Counted from the stretch's first letter, positions 11,303-19,010 are shown. The stretch is DNA of 24,175 nt from DASWHR01 sp036398095 (GCA_036398095.1 DASWHR010000050.1:1-24175); one strand, 5' to 3'. Program-made: numbers and translations. Notes: generated from the letters alone by a model not told the origin.

Positions 11303-11591
11303 GCCCGTCGCGTTCGTTCTGATAATCCTGATAAAGGGGTACCAAGCGACCCTCGGAAAGCTTCTTGGCGGGTCGTGCCGGTTCCATCCGTCCTGCTCCG
11401 ACTACGCATTGTTGGCCATCCGGTCCAACGGCGCGCTGGTCGGGTCGGCCCAGGCCGTCTGGCGCATCGTGCGCTGCGGCCCCTGGTCAAAGGGCGGCGT
11501 CGACCATCCCAAGTCCTTCAGGCCGAAGCACCCCAAGCGCGCGAAGCGCGTGAACGCGGCCGACCAGCGAACGGAGGCCGCACGTGGCTGA
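11295..11591 (+). CDS. yidD: Membrane protein insertion efficiency factor YidD
   Basis: A 98-residue YidD (DUF37) protein, thought to assist YidC-dependent membrane insertion from the inner face of the membrane. It starts with an amphipathic or hydrophobic helix (PVAFVLIILIKGYQ) and carries the family signature CRFHPSCSDYALLAI and the later RCGPWSKGGVDHP. The C-terminal tail (KHPKRAKRVNAAD) is basic. The GTG start overlaps the rnpA stop by 8 bases, and its own stop overlaps the yidC start by 8 bases, as expected for the tightly packed rpmH operon. Confidence 0.95.
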   Translation: MRRPVAFVLIILIKGYQATLGKLLGGSCRFHPSCSDYALLAIRSNGALVGSAQAVWRIVRCGPWSKGGVDHPKSFRPKHPKRAKRVNAADQRTEAARG

Positions 11592-12786
11592 AGCATTCGG
11601 CGCGATCCTGAAGTTCTTCGGGGTCGTGCTCAACGGAATCTACGAACTCATCCCGTCCTACGGTGTGGCGATCGTCCTTCTGACGATCGTGGTCCGGATC
11701 GTGCTGTTCCCGCTCGCGGTGAAACAGATCAAGTCCATGACCGCGATGCAAAAGATTCAGCCGCGCCTGAAAGAGCTGCAGAAGCAGCACAAGGGCGACC
11801 GGCAGAAGCTCAACGAAGAGATGATGAAGCTGTACCGCGAGCATGGCGTGAACCCGCTCGGGGGCTGCTTCCCGATGCTGCTTCAGTTGCCGGTGTTCAT
11901 CGCGTTGTACGCCGTGATCCGTGCGAGCGTGCCGTTCAATGCGGTGATCGAGCCGGTCAAGGCCGACATCGAGATCACGCGATCCACGATCTGCCGGCCG
12001 GTCGGCGCGGAGCCGAGCACCGATCCCGACGCCGCGGGCTATACCGACGTTCGCTGCGAGACCGAGGGCGAAGAGCAGGTGTTCTCGATCAAGGAGGGCA
12101 CGGTCTACGAAGGGAAAGACGTCGCGCGGCTGATGGGCGAGTTCCCCTCCTACGTTGTGCACTGCACGCCGCAGACCACCGGGGAAGGCGACGAGCGGAT
12201 GGTCAACGGCATGCGCTGCACGTCGCCGCTCGGCACGGGGCATCTTCCGAGGGACGGCAAGCTTTTCGGCTCCCTCGTTCAAGACAAGGCTTCCTTCCTC
12301 GGCATGCACCTTGCCTGCTCCCCGACACAGGCCTTGTCGAAAAAGTCGGCTCGAGCCTGCACGGCGGCCGAGGGCGCCGGCGGCGGGCCGGCCCTGATCG
12401 GCTACTACCTGCTGGTCTTGCTCATGGCCGGAACCACGTTCTACCAGCAGAAACAGTTGATGGCGCGCCAGCAAGGCTCGGCTCAGGCGGCGCAGATGCA
12501 GATGATGGTCAAGATCATGCCGGTGTTCATGGGCTTTTTGTCCCTGAACTTCCCCGCGGCGTTGAGCCTGTACTGGGTCGTCGGCAACTTCTGGATGATC
12601 GGCCAGCAGCATTTCATTCTGGCGGCCCAAGACAAGCCCGAGGATGGTGCGACGCCCGCGGTTGTGACCAAGCGGGACAAGCCGAAGCCGATGTCGCCGG
12701 GGAATGGCGGACGGCCGGGAGGCAAGTCCGGGAAACGGCCGGCCGGGAAGCCTGGGAAGTCCGGGAAGTCCGGAAAGCGGCGATGA
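11584..12786 (+). CDS. yidC: Membrane protein insertase YidC/Oxa1 with Cys-rich extracytoplasmic loop
   Basis: YidC inserts and folds membrane proteins, alone or with SecYEG. The 400-residue protein has a first core helix with the groove arginine (VVRIVLFPL, Arg38), a charged cytoplasmic hairpin (about 48-90), GGCFPMLLQLPVFIALYAVIR (93-113), then a long outside loop (about 116-268), and the C-terminal helices with NFPAALSLYWVVGNFWMIGQQ. The GTG start has GGAGG 6 bases upstream. Odd points: the outer loop has about 150 residues with six cysteines (137, 158, 194, 212, 245, 259), unlike simpler YidC loops; and the tail (368-400) is a Gly/Lys/Pro repeat (GKxGK), probably the basic ribosome-contacting tail. 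The FLGMHL segment near 238 is the usual conserved loop element. Confidence 0.97.
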   Translation: MAEAFGAILKFFGVVLNGIYELIPSYGVAIVLLTIVVRIVLFPLAVKQIKSMTAMQKIQPRLKELQKQHKGDRQKLNEEMMKLYREHGVNPLGGCFPMLLQLPVFIALYAVIRASVPFNAVIEPVKADIEITRSTICRPVGAEPSTDPDAAGYTDVRCETEGEEQVFSIKEGTVYEGKDVARLMGEFPSYVVHCTPQTTGEGDERMVNGMRCTSPLGTGHLPRDGKLFGSLVQDKASFLGMHLACSPTQALSKKSARACTAAEGAGGGPALIGYYLLVLLMAGTTFYQQKQLMARQQGSAQAAQMQMMVKIMPVFMGFLSLNFPAALSLYWVVGNFWMIGQQHFILAAQDKPEDGATPAVVTKRDKPKPMSPGNGGRPGGKSGKRPAGKPGKSGKSGKRR

Positions 12787-13490
12787 GCGTGCCGGTCGAG
12801 ACGAGCGGCGCGACCGTCGAGGAGGCGATCCAGCGGGCCCTCGACGAACTCGGCGCGCGTGAAGACGAAGTCGAGATCCAGGTCCTGAGCGATCCCGAAG
12901 CGAGCGATCCGCAACTCCGCGGCCCGGCGAAAGTCCGCGCCCGTTTTCGCGATGAGCGATCGGCCGAGGACCACGCCGCCGAAAAGGTCGCCGAGGCCGA
13001 GGAGCGTGATCGGAGGCGGCAGGTTTCGACCGAGGAGGCCGAGCGGCAGGTCGAGGTCGTCCGCGGCTTCCTTCGCGGGTTGCTTGACGTGATGGAACTC
13101 GACGACGTCGATGTCGAGGTCTCCCCGACTCCGTTCGGTGCCGCCGCCGAGATTCGGGGCGAGGACCTGGCCATCTTGATCGGCCGGCACGGAGCGACGC
13201 TCGGTGCGATCCAAGACGTCACTAGGGCGGCCGCTCAGCAGGCCACCGGCGTCCGGGCGGGCATTACCGTGGATATCGAGGGCTATTTCGAGCGCCGAGC
13301 CGAACTCCTCGAGCGCATCGCTCGCGAAGCGGCCGACAAAGTGGCCCGTTCGGGGAAGCCGTTGAAGCTCGAACCCATGCCGGCCAGGGAGCGAAAGATC
13401 GTTCACGATGCGCTGACCGAGATCGGCGGCGTTCGCACGGCCAGCGAAGGCGATGACCCCTACCGTTGCGTCGTGGTCCTCCCCCTGTAG
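12783..13490 (+). CDS. khpB: RNA-binding protein KhpB (Jag)
   Basis: A cytoplasmic RNA-binding protein linked in several Gram-positives to control of cell elongation and division. The 235 residues show a Jag-N domain (about 1-50, TVEEAIQRALDELGAREDEVEIQVL), a charged linker (50-90), a KH domain with the GxxG loop in LIGRHGATLGAIQ, and a C-terminal R3H domain with the Arg/His pair in ARERKIVHDAL. The ATG overlaps the yidC stop by four bases (ATGA). The yidC-jag-rsmG order is standard. Confidence 0.94.
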   Translation: MSVPVETSGATVEEAIQRALDELGAREDEVEIQVLSDPEASDPQLRGPAKVRARFRDERSAEDHAAEKVAEAEERDRRRQVSTEEAERQVEVVRGFLRGLLDVMELDDVDVEVSPTPFGAAAEIRGEDLAILIGRHGATLGAIQDVTRAAAQQATGVRAGITVDIEGYFERRAELLERIAREAADKVARSGKPLKLEPMPARERKIVHDALTEIGGVRTASEGDDPYRCVVVLPL

Positions 13491-13508
13491 CTTGCAGCCG
13501 GCCGGCCA

Positions 13509-13524
13509 CGTTTCACGTGAAACA
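13509..13524. other. parS site 1 (ParB-binding)
   Basis: CGTTTCACGTGAAACA matches the bacterial parS consensus TGTTTCACGTGAAACA at 15 of 16 positions, and its 14-bp core is a perfect palindrome. It lies between khpB and rsmG, about 1.5 kb from parB and 3 kb from dnaA, the usual location for a ParB nucleation site. Confidence 0.93.
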
Positions 13525-13558
13525 CCCCTCCTCCGTGGTTTCAGGGTGCCCGCATGGC

Positions 13559-14182
13559 ATGGTTTCACGTGAAACCGTGAAGGTCGATGCGACCGACCTG
13601 AAGGCCGTTGTCGCGGTGCTCACGCGCCTCGGCTTGCCTTCGACGCTGCTGTCCCCCCTGGTTGCGCACGCCGAAGCGGTGAAAGCCGCCTCGCCGAGGC
13701 TCGGATTGGTGTCAACCGGCGACGAGGGCTCGATTCTGCGAAGACACACCGCTGATTCACTGCTCTTCGCCTTGGCTCGCTCGCCCCGAGCGGGAGAGCG
13801 ATGGGTCGATGTGGGCTCAGGAGCTGGCTTTCCGGGGCTGGTGTTGGCGATCTGCTATCCCCAGGCTGGGTTTAGCCTTGTGGAAGCACAACGGAAGAAG
13901 GCCGGATTTCTGGACATGCAGGTCCTAGATCTAGGGCTCGCCAACGTGGAAGTCTTCGCGGAGCGGGCTGAACGGCTCGATCTCCGGTTCGACGTGGCGG
14001 TTGCGCGGGCGGTGGCCGACCCGCGCGACACGATCGAGGCGCTGCTTCCGATGGTCCGAGCGGATGGTCAGGTGATCGTGGCCGGGACCGGCTCGGTCGC
14101 GGGGGCCGAGGTGTTTCAAGCCGATATTCCCGAAGTTGACTCGCCCCGCCGGGTCTTTATGATGACGCGAACTGAGCCATGA
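13559..14182 (+). CDS. rsmG: 16S rRNA (guanine-N7) methyltransferase RsmG
   Basis: RsmG (GidB) methylates G527 (E. coli numbering) of 16S rRNA; loss gives low-level streptomycin resistance in several bacteria. The 207-residue product has the SAM-binding motif WVDVGSGAGFPGLVLAI, the following VEAQRKKAGFL, and ARAVADPRDTIEALLPMV, all typical. The chosen ATG at 13559 is directly followed by the second parS site, so the first residues MVSRET are encoded by that site; no ribosome-binding site is evident. The open frame extends back to 13466 through the first parS, which I treat as non-coding. A GTG at 13577 would be an alternative start. The stop overlaps parA by four bases. Confidence 0.93.
   Translation: MVSRETVKVDATDLKAVVAVLTRLGLPSTLLSPLVAHAEAVKAASPRLGLVSTGDEGSILRRHTADSLLFALARSPRAGERWVDVGSGAGFPGLVLAICYPQAGFSLVEAQRKKAGFLDMQVLDLGLANVEVFAERAERLDLRFDVAVARAVADPRDTIEALLPMVRADGQVIVAGTGSVAGAEVFQADIPEVDSPRRVFMMTRTEP
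13561..13576. other. parS site 2, overlapping the rsmG start codon
   Basis: GGTTTCACGTGAAACC has the perfect 14-bp parS core palindrome with G/C outer bases instead of T/A. It starts at the last base of the proposed rsmG ATG. Its centre is 52 bp from that of parS site 1. ParB bound here would sit on the translation start of rsmG and near the start of the parAB transcript. Confidence 0.93.
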
Positions 14183-15042
14183 ACCCAACTGACTCCAGTA
14201 ACTTCCATACTTTCCGGCCCGACCGGGGAGCGTTGTCGCTTGCGCTCGCGAACCAGAAGGGCGGCGTCGGCAAAACGACCACGGCTGTGAATCTGGGCGC
14301 GTGCCTGGCCGAATCGGGGGCCCGGGTGTTGCTCGTGGACGCCGACCCCCAGGGCAACGCTTCGACCGGCCTCGGCATGGACCGCTCCCAGATCAAGACC
14401 GGCACCTACGAAATGCTCGTCGGCGCGCCCGTAGCCGAAGCGGTCGTCGCGACGCCGGTCGAGAACCTGTCGCTGGTGCCGTCCACGATCGACCTTGCGG
14501 GGGCCGAGGTCGAGCTCGTCTCGACGTTCGCCCGCGAAGGAAAGCTTCGTAACGCGCTCGAGCCGGCCCGCGACTCCTACGACTTGATTATCATCGACTC
14601 GCCACCGTCGCTGGGTCTGCTCACCATCAATGCGCTCGTCGCCGCCGACCAGGTCGTCGTGCCGATCCAGTGCGAGTATTACGCGTTGGAAGGACTCGGC
14701 CAGCTCATCCGCACCATCGATTTGGTGCGCGACGCATTGAACACAACTCTGACAATCGGTGGTGTGGTGTTGACAATGTTCGACTCGCGGACGCGCCTGG
14801 CCGAGCAGGTCGTCGCCGACGTCCGCGCGCACTTCGGATCCGTTGTGTTCGACACGGTCATCCCTCGGTCGGTTCGCCTGTCGGAGGCACCGGGATTCGG
14901 CAAGCCGATCACTCAGTACGACGCCGCCGGCAAAGGCGCGCAGGCGTACCGCGCCCTGGCCGCCGAAGCCGCACGGCGGTGGCTCGGCCATCCGGCCGGC
15001 GCCGCGTCGGCAGCATCCCGGACCGAAGGAGCCAGCGAATGA
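14179..15042 (+). CDS. parA: Chromosome-partitioning ATPase ParA (Soj)
   Basis: A 287-residue Walker-type ATPase that binds DNA nonspecifically and moves ParB-parS complexes, segregating new origins. Motifs: deviant Walker A KGGVGKTTT (residues about 27-35) with both signature lysines, DADPQGNASTGLG, and Walker B LIIIDSPPSLGLLT. The first 20 residues before the ATPase core are unconserved. The ATG overlaps the rsmG stop by four bases and the stop overlaps parB by four bases, so expression is coupled. Confidence 0.96.
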   Translation: MNPTDSSNFHTFRPDRGALSLALANQKGGVGKTTTAVNLGACLAESGARVLLVDADPQGNASTGLGMDRSQIKTGTYEMLVGAPVAEAVVATPVENLSLVPSTIDLAGAEVELVSTFAREGKLRNALEPARDSYDLIIIDSPPSLGLLTINALVAADQVVVPIQCEYYALEGLGQLIRTIDLVRDALNTTLTIGGVVLTMFDSRTRLAEQVVADVRAHFGSVVFDTVIPRSVRLSEAPGFGKPITQYDAAGKGAQAYRALAAEAARRWLGHPAGAASAASRTEGASE

Positions 15043-15959
15043 GCGACGAATCGGTCTCCCAGCGACGTCCCGGTGGTCTGGGCCGCGGCTTGTCGGCGCT
15101 GCTTCCCACCACGCCGGCCCCGTCTCAGCCCGAGCCGGCCGCTGCGAGCGGCACCGCGCACGGGCCGAGCCTGCGCGAGATCCCGATCGACGAGATCGCG
15201 CCGAACCCCCGTCAGCCACGCGACGTCTTCGATCACGAGCGGCTCGAAGAACTCGCCGCCTCGATTCGGGTCGCCGGGATCCTCCAGCCGGTCGTCGTGC
15301 GCCGCCTCGGCGCCGGATACCAGCTCGTCATGGGAGAGCGGCGCGTCCGCGCGGCGCGGCTCGCCGGGCTCCGCATGATCCCGGCGCTGGTACGCGACAC
15401 CACCGACGATGCCATGCTCCGCGACGCTCTGATCGAGAACGTGCAACGCCAGGACCTCAATCCGATCGAGGAAGCGGTCGCGATCAAGGCGCTCGTCGAC
15501 GAACACGGCATCAGCCACCATGAGGTCGCCGAGCGGCTCGGTCGCAGCCGGCCGGCGGTCACCAACGCGCTCCGATTGCTCACGCTCGCCGAGTCCGTGC
15601 AGGATCGGATCGCGTCTGGGTCGTTGTCGGCGGCCCACGGCCGGACCATTGCGGCGATCGCCGATCATTCGGCGCAAGAGCGGCTCGCGCGCCGCATCTC
15701 CGCCGAAGGACTCAGCGTCCGCGCGACCGAAGAAGCAGTCCGCCGCCTGGCCGCGCAGCCGTCGGCGCCGGCCGCAACGGCGCCCAAGCAGACGCCGCCG
15801 CGTTCCGCCGGAATCCTGGAAGTCGAGCACCGCCTTGCCGATATGCTGGACACGCGCGTGCGCGTCGAAGCCGCACGGCGCGGCCGTGGACGCATCATCG
15901 TCGAGTTTGCCGACGAGATCGATCTGGATCGAATCTTCCGGTCGATTGCCCGCGACTGA
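15039..15959 (+). CDS. parB: Chromosome-partitioning protein ParB (Spo0J)
   Basis: ParB is a CTP-dependent DNA clamp that loads at parS and spreads. The 306-residue product has the N-terminal ParA-contact sequence GGLGRGLSALLPT, a short variable linker, the CTPase fold with PNPRQPR and GERRVRAARLAG, a central helix-turn-helix (ISHHEVAERLGRSRPAVTNALRLL) for parS, and a C-terminal dimerisation domain (LADMLDTRVRVE..GRGRIIVEFADEIDLDRIF). The ATG has GAAGGAG 7 bases upstream. Two matching parS sites lie about 1.5 kb upstream. Confidence 0.96.
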   Translation: MSDESVSQRRPGGLGRGLSALLPTTPAPSQPEPAAASGTAHGPSLREIPIDEIAPNPRQPRDVFDHERLEELAASIRVAGILQPVVVRRLGAGYQLVMGERRVRAARLAGLRMIPALVRDTTDDAMLRDALIENVQRQDLNPIEEAVAIKALVDEHGISHHEVAERLGRSRPAVTNALRLLTLAESVQDRIASGSLSAAHGRTIAAIADHSAQERLARRISAEGLSVRATEEAVRRLAAQPSAPAATAPKQTPPRSAGILEVEHRLADMLDTRVRVEAARRGRGRIIVEFADEIDLDRIFRSIARD

Positions 15960-15989
15960 CGCGCGCGCGATCGAGCGAGGAGGACCGCG

Positions 15990-17159
15990 ATGGAGTTTCG
16001 CCGCATCGACCGTCTGCCGCCGTACGTGTTCAGCGTCGTCAACGACCTGAAAGCGGCCGCCCGTCGAGCCGGCGAAGACATCATCGATCTGGGCATGGGC
16101 AACCCGGATCTGCCGACGCCGACGGTCGTGGTCGAAAAGCTGGCCGAAGCGGCGCACAACCCGCGCAACCATCGGTACTCGACGTCGCGCGGCATTCCCA
16201 AGCTTCGAAAGGCGATCTGCGATTGGTACGAGCGGCGCTACGGCGTCGTGCTCGACCCCGAAACCGAAGCCGTGAGCGTCATGGGCGCCAAAGAAGGGCT
16301 GTCCCACTTGGCGTGGGCGCTGGTGCAGCCGGGCGACACGGTGCTCGTCCCCGAGCCGACCTATCCGATCCATACGTTCTCGTTCGCGCTCGCCGGCGCC
16401 GACGTGCACGCCGTTCCGATGAGCGCCGGCGCGGATCTGTTCGAAGGGTTGCTCGAGGCCTACGAGCGCTGCTGGCCGCGTCCGCGCGTGCTGCTGACCA
16501 GCTTCCCGCACAACCCGACCACCGCCTGCGTCGACACCGCCTTCTTCGAGCGCCTCGTCGAGTTCGCCAAGGAGCATTCGCTGATCGTCGTGCACGACTT
16601 CGCCTACGCCGACTTGTGCTTCGACGGCTACGAGGCGCCCTCGTTCTTGTCGGTGCCCGGCGCCAAGGAGGTCGGCGTCGAGATCTTTTCGATGTCGAAG
16701 TCGTTTTCGATGGCCGGCTGGCGGATCGCGTTCATGGTCGGCAATCCCGAGATCGTCGGTGCGCTGACGCGCCTGAAGTCGTATCTGGACTACGGCGTCT
16801 TCCAGCCGATCCAGATCGCGGCGATCATCGCGCTCAACGAATGTGGCGACGAGACGAAGGTCTTCAACGATGTGTATCGCGCGCGACGCGACGCGCTGAT
16901 CGAGGGCCTGGCGCGCGCCGGCTGGAACGTGCCGCCGCCGCAGGCGACGATGTTCGTCTGGGCCGAGATCCCCGACGGCCACAAAGAGCAGGGCTCGCTC
17001 GAGTTCGCCAAGTTCCTGCTGAAAGAAGGCAAGGCCGCCGTGTCTCCCGGCATCGGCTTCGGCCGTGCCGGCGACGGCCACATCCGGTTCGCGCTTGTCG
17101 AGAACGAGCACCGCATCCGGCAGGCGACCCGGGGCATTCGCAAAGCGCTCGGAGGATGA
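15990..17159 (+). CDS. alaC: Alanine transaminase (AlaC-like PLP aminotransferase)
   Basis: A 389-residue class I/II aminotransferase. It is strikingly similar to E. coli AlaC (glutamate-pyruvate aminotransferase) as I recall it: RIDRLPPYVF at the N-terminus, STSRGIPKLR, KEGLSHL, and SPGIGFGxxGDxHxRFALxEN. The PLP-binding lysine is Lys237 (SMSKSFSMAGWR); Asn175-Pro176, Asp203 and Tyr206 contact the cofactor in this fold, and the arginine in HIRFALVEN should bind the substrate carboxylate. The likely reaction is pyruvate plus glutamate to alanine plus 2-oxoglutarate; other amino-acid substrates cannot be excluded. It has an excellent ribosome-binding site (GAGGAGG) and sits 30 bp after parB on the same strand, an unusual place for this gene. 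Confidence 0.9.
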   Translation: MEFRRIDRLPPYVFSVVNDLKAAARRAGEDIIDLGMGNPDLPTPTVVVEKLAEAAHNPRNHRYSTSRGIPKLRKAICDWYERRYGVVLDPETEAVSVMGAKEGLSHLAWALVQPGDTVLVPEPTYPIHTFSFALAGADVHAVPMSAGADLFEGLLEAYERCWPRPRVLLTSFPHNPTTACVDTAFFERLVEFAKEHSLIVVHDFAYADLCFDGYEAPSFLSVPGAKEVGVEIFSMSKSFSMAGWRIAFMVGNPEIVGALTRLKSYLDYGVFQPIQIAAIIALNECGDETKVFNDVYRARRDALIEGLARAGWNVPPPQATMFVWAEIPDGHKEQGSLEFAKFLLKEGKAAVSPGIGFGRAGDGHIRFALVENEHRIRQATRGIRKALGG

Positions 17160-17161
17160 AG

Positions 17162-17287
17162 ATGGCCGACCGGCCGGACATCAACGACGGCAAAGAGCCC
17201 GAGTGGCAGCGCGGGCTCGCCGGGTTCCTGCTCGGGCTCGCGCTCGGCGCGCTCGTCGCTCTGCTTTCCAAGCGCAAGCCGGAATGA
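17162..17287 (+). CDS. Small single-pass membrane peptide, unknown function
   Basis: A 41-residue product with a polar N-terminus (MADRPDINDGKEPEWQRG), one hydrophobic segment (LAGFLLGLALGALVALL) and a basic end (SKRKPE), suggesting a cytoplasmic C-terminus or an anchor. The start at 17162 has GGAGG 6 bases upstream, while an ATG at 17156 overlapping the alaC stop has no spacing from it. Its stop overlaps the GNAT start by four bases (ATGA), which supports real translation. I recognise no family. Confidence 0.65.
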   Translation: MADRPDINDGKEPEWQRGLAGFLLGLALGALVALLSKRKPE

Positions 17288-17904
17288 GCCGTCGGGTCAC
17301 GGACATCGACGTCCGCACGATGCCCGACCTTCCGCATCGCTGCCGCGGCTGCGTCTTCTGGGAGCTCTCGCCGGCCGACCGCGCGTTCGCGGTCGAGCAC
17401 GACGCCGAGTTCGAGAAGGAGGCGTGGTGCTCGGAGTTGTCGCTCACGTGGGGCGCGCCGGGAAAGGTCGTCTATGTGGACGATGAGCCGGCGGGCTTTG
17501 CGCTGGCCGGCCCGCCGGCCGCCTTTCCCCGCGCCGCGTTCTTTCCCGCGAAGGTCTCGAGCGATGCGCTGCTGCTTGCGACGATCCACGTCCTGCAGAA
17601 ATTCCAGGGCCAGGGCATCGGCAAGGTGCTCGTGCAGAACGTGCTCAAGATGGCCAAGGAGCACGGCCTGCGCGCCGTCGAGTGCTTCGCCGACAAGCAA
17701 TGGGCCGGATACGACTGCATGATCCCCGCCGCGTTCTGTCACGCGATCGGCTTCAAGATCAAGCGAGATCACATGCGCTTCCCGCTCATGCGCATAGACG
17801 TCAAAGCGCTCGCCAAGCTCGCCGAGTCCTTCGAAGCAAGACTCGAGTCGTTCCTCGAATCCCTCAAAGTCCCGTCCACCCTCGCCCCGCGCCCAGTCCG
17901 CTAG
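17284..17904 (+). CDS. GNAT-family N-acetyltransferase
   Basis: A 206-residue protein with an acetyl-CoA-binding core at residues about 60-160: VVYVDDEPAGFALAG, then LLATIHVLQKFQGQGIGKVLVQNVLKMAKEHGL, where QGQGIG (108-113) fits the QxxGxG pyrophosphate loop. The N-terminal CRGC pair (Cys20, Cys23) followed by VFWE, and further cysteines 49, 134, 145 and 152, are noticeable. The acceptor is unknown. Mycobacterium has a conserved gene (Rv3916c) at the equivalent place between parB and cwlM, and this is likely its counterpart. It is the last gene of the rightward block and converges on the cwlM-like gene with a 20-bp gap. Confidence 0.85.
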   Translation: MSRRVTDIDVRTMPDLPHRCRGCVFWELSPADRAFAVEHDAEFEKEAWCSELSLTWGAPGKVVYVDDEPAGFALAGPPAAFPRAAFFPAKVSSDALLLATIHVLQKFQGQGIGKVLVQNVLKMAKEHGLRAVECFADKQWAGYDCMIPAAFCHAIGFKIKRDHMRFPLMRIDVKALAKLAESFEARLESFLESLKVPSTLAPRPVR

Positions 17905-17924
17905 CGCACCGGGTCGCCGAGGGT

Positions 17925-19010
17925 TCAGGCGCGTTCCCCGGACGGCAGCGGCGAGACTGCGAACGAGCGGATGGCAGCCACGATCGCTTCGGCGATGCGA
18001 CGCTGCGAGGCCGGGTCGATGAGCCGCGGCTCCTCGTCGGGGTTCGTCACGTAGCAGGGCTCGACCTGAACGGCCGGCATGCGCGTCTCGCGCAGCACGC
18101 CCCACGTCTTGGCGTGCGCGCGTCCGTCGGCGAAGCCGAGCGAGACGAGCCGCTCCATGATCGCCTCCGCAAAGCGTCGCCCGCCGTCCGATTCCCAGAC
18201 GTCGTTGCCGAAGTAGAAGGCGGCTGCGCCGCCGGCATTCGGGTCGGGCGATCCGCCGGTGTGGATCGCGACGTACAGATCGGCGCTGAGCATGTTCGCG
18301 AGTGAACCGCGTTCACCGTCGGTCGGTGTCGCCGCGTCGTCGCGCGTCAGGAACACCGCGACGCCGGCGGCCGCCAGCGCGGCTTCCAAGCGTCGCGCGA
18401 TCTGGAAGGCGATATCGGCTTCGTGCGTGCCCGCCGGACCGATGTGGCCGGGGTCGGCCTGCCCGTGTCCCGGATCGATCACGATCGTCAGACCCGCAAG
18501 CGTCGGCGGCAAGCGTCGCAGATGCTCGCGCTCGCGAAGCGTCGTCACCGGCGTGTCGCCGCCCAGGCTCGGCATCCCGACGAGCGCCCGGATCGTGCCG
18601 GCCCCCACGATCCCATCCGGCGGCAGCCCATAGTTCCGCTGGAACTCGACGACGGCGCGCACGGTCTGCGGACCGAGGAGTCCGTCGATACGGCCCGGAT
18701 CGAACCCCAGCTTCGACAGGCGCTGCTGCAGTTCGCGGACGTCGTCGCCGCGCATCTGCGGCGAGCGGACGTAGAGCACGCGGTCGCCCAGACGCCACGA
18801 TGCCTCGACCAACTCGCGCCAGGTCTGTTCCCCGACCAGCCCGTCGGAGATCAGGCCGCGACGCTGCTGGAATCCGCGAACGGCCTCAGCCGTGGATGGG
18901 CCGAAGAGACGGCGAGCGCGTTCGCTCTCGTCGATGGTCGCGCCGTAGGCGAGCAGCCGGCGCTGGATATCGCGGACGGCGTCCCCCGTCGAGCCTTCTT
19001 TGTACAGCAC
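17925..19010 (-). CDS. cwlM: CwlM-like protein: two peptidoglycan-binding domains plus amidase_3 fold
   Basis: A 361-residue protein with two PG_binding_1 repeats (about 8-70 and 88-145) and a C-terminal N-acetylmuramoyl-L-alanine amidase (amidase_3) domain (about 174-350). Candidate zinc ligands are His182 (DPGHG), Glu197 (THEAD) and His250 (VAIHTG), and the candidate catalytic residue is Glu317 (AVQVEPCYVTNPDEE). No signal peptide precedes the first repeat, so it should stay in the cytoplasm. Mycobacterial CwlM, in the same place next to trxC, is a cytoplasmic PknB substrate that activates MurA; a regulatory role is therefore at least as likely as wall hydrolysis. The GTG start is the earliest in the frame; its ribosome-binding site is weak. 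Confidence 0.9.
   Translation of the reverse strand: MLYKEGSTGDAVRDIQRRLLAYGATIDESERARRLFGPSTAEAVRGFQQRRGLISDGLVGEQTWRELVEASWRLGDRVLYVRSPQMRGDDVRELQQRLSKLGFDPGRIDGLLGPQTVRAVVEFQRNYGLPPDGIVGAGTIRALVGMPSLGGDTPVTTLREREHLRRLPPTLAGLTIVIDPGHGQADPGHIGPAGTHEADIAFQIARRLEAALAAAGVAVFLTRDDAATPTDGERGSLANMLSADLYVAIHTGGSPDPNAGGAAAFYFGNDVWESDGGRRFAEAIMERLVSLGFADGRAHAKTWGVLRETRMPAVQVEPCYVTNPDEEPRLIDPASQRRIAEAIVAAIRSFAVSPLPSGERA

Noticed and set aside
14913..17111. 732-codon minus-strand open frame
   Set aside because: Antisense to parB and alaC, both strongly identified on the plus strand.
17905..17924. Expected bidirectional terminator between the convergent GNAT and cwlM-like genes
   Set aside because: No stem-loop with a T-run is visible in the 20-bp gap or just beyond it.
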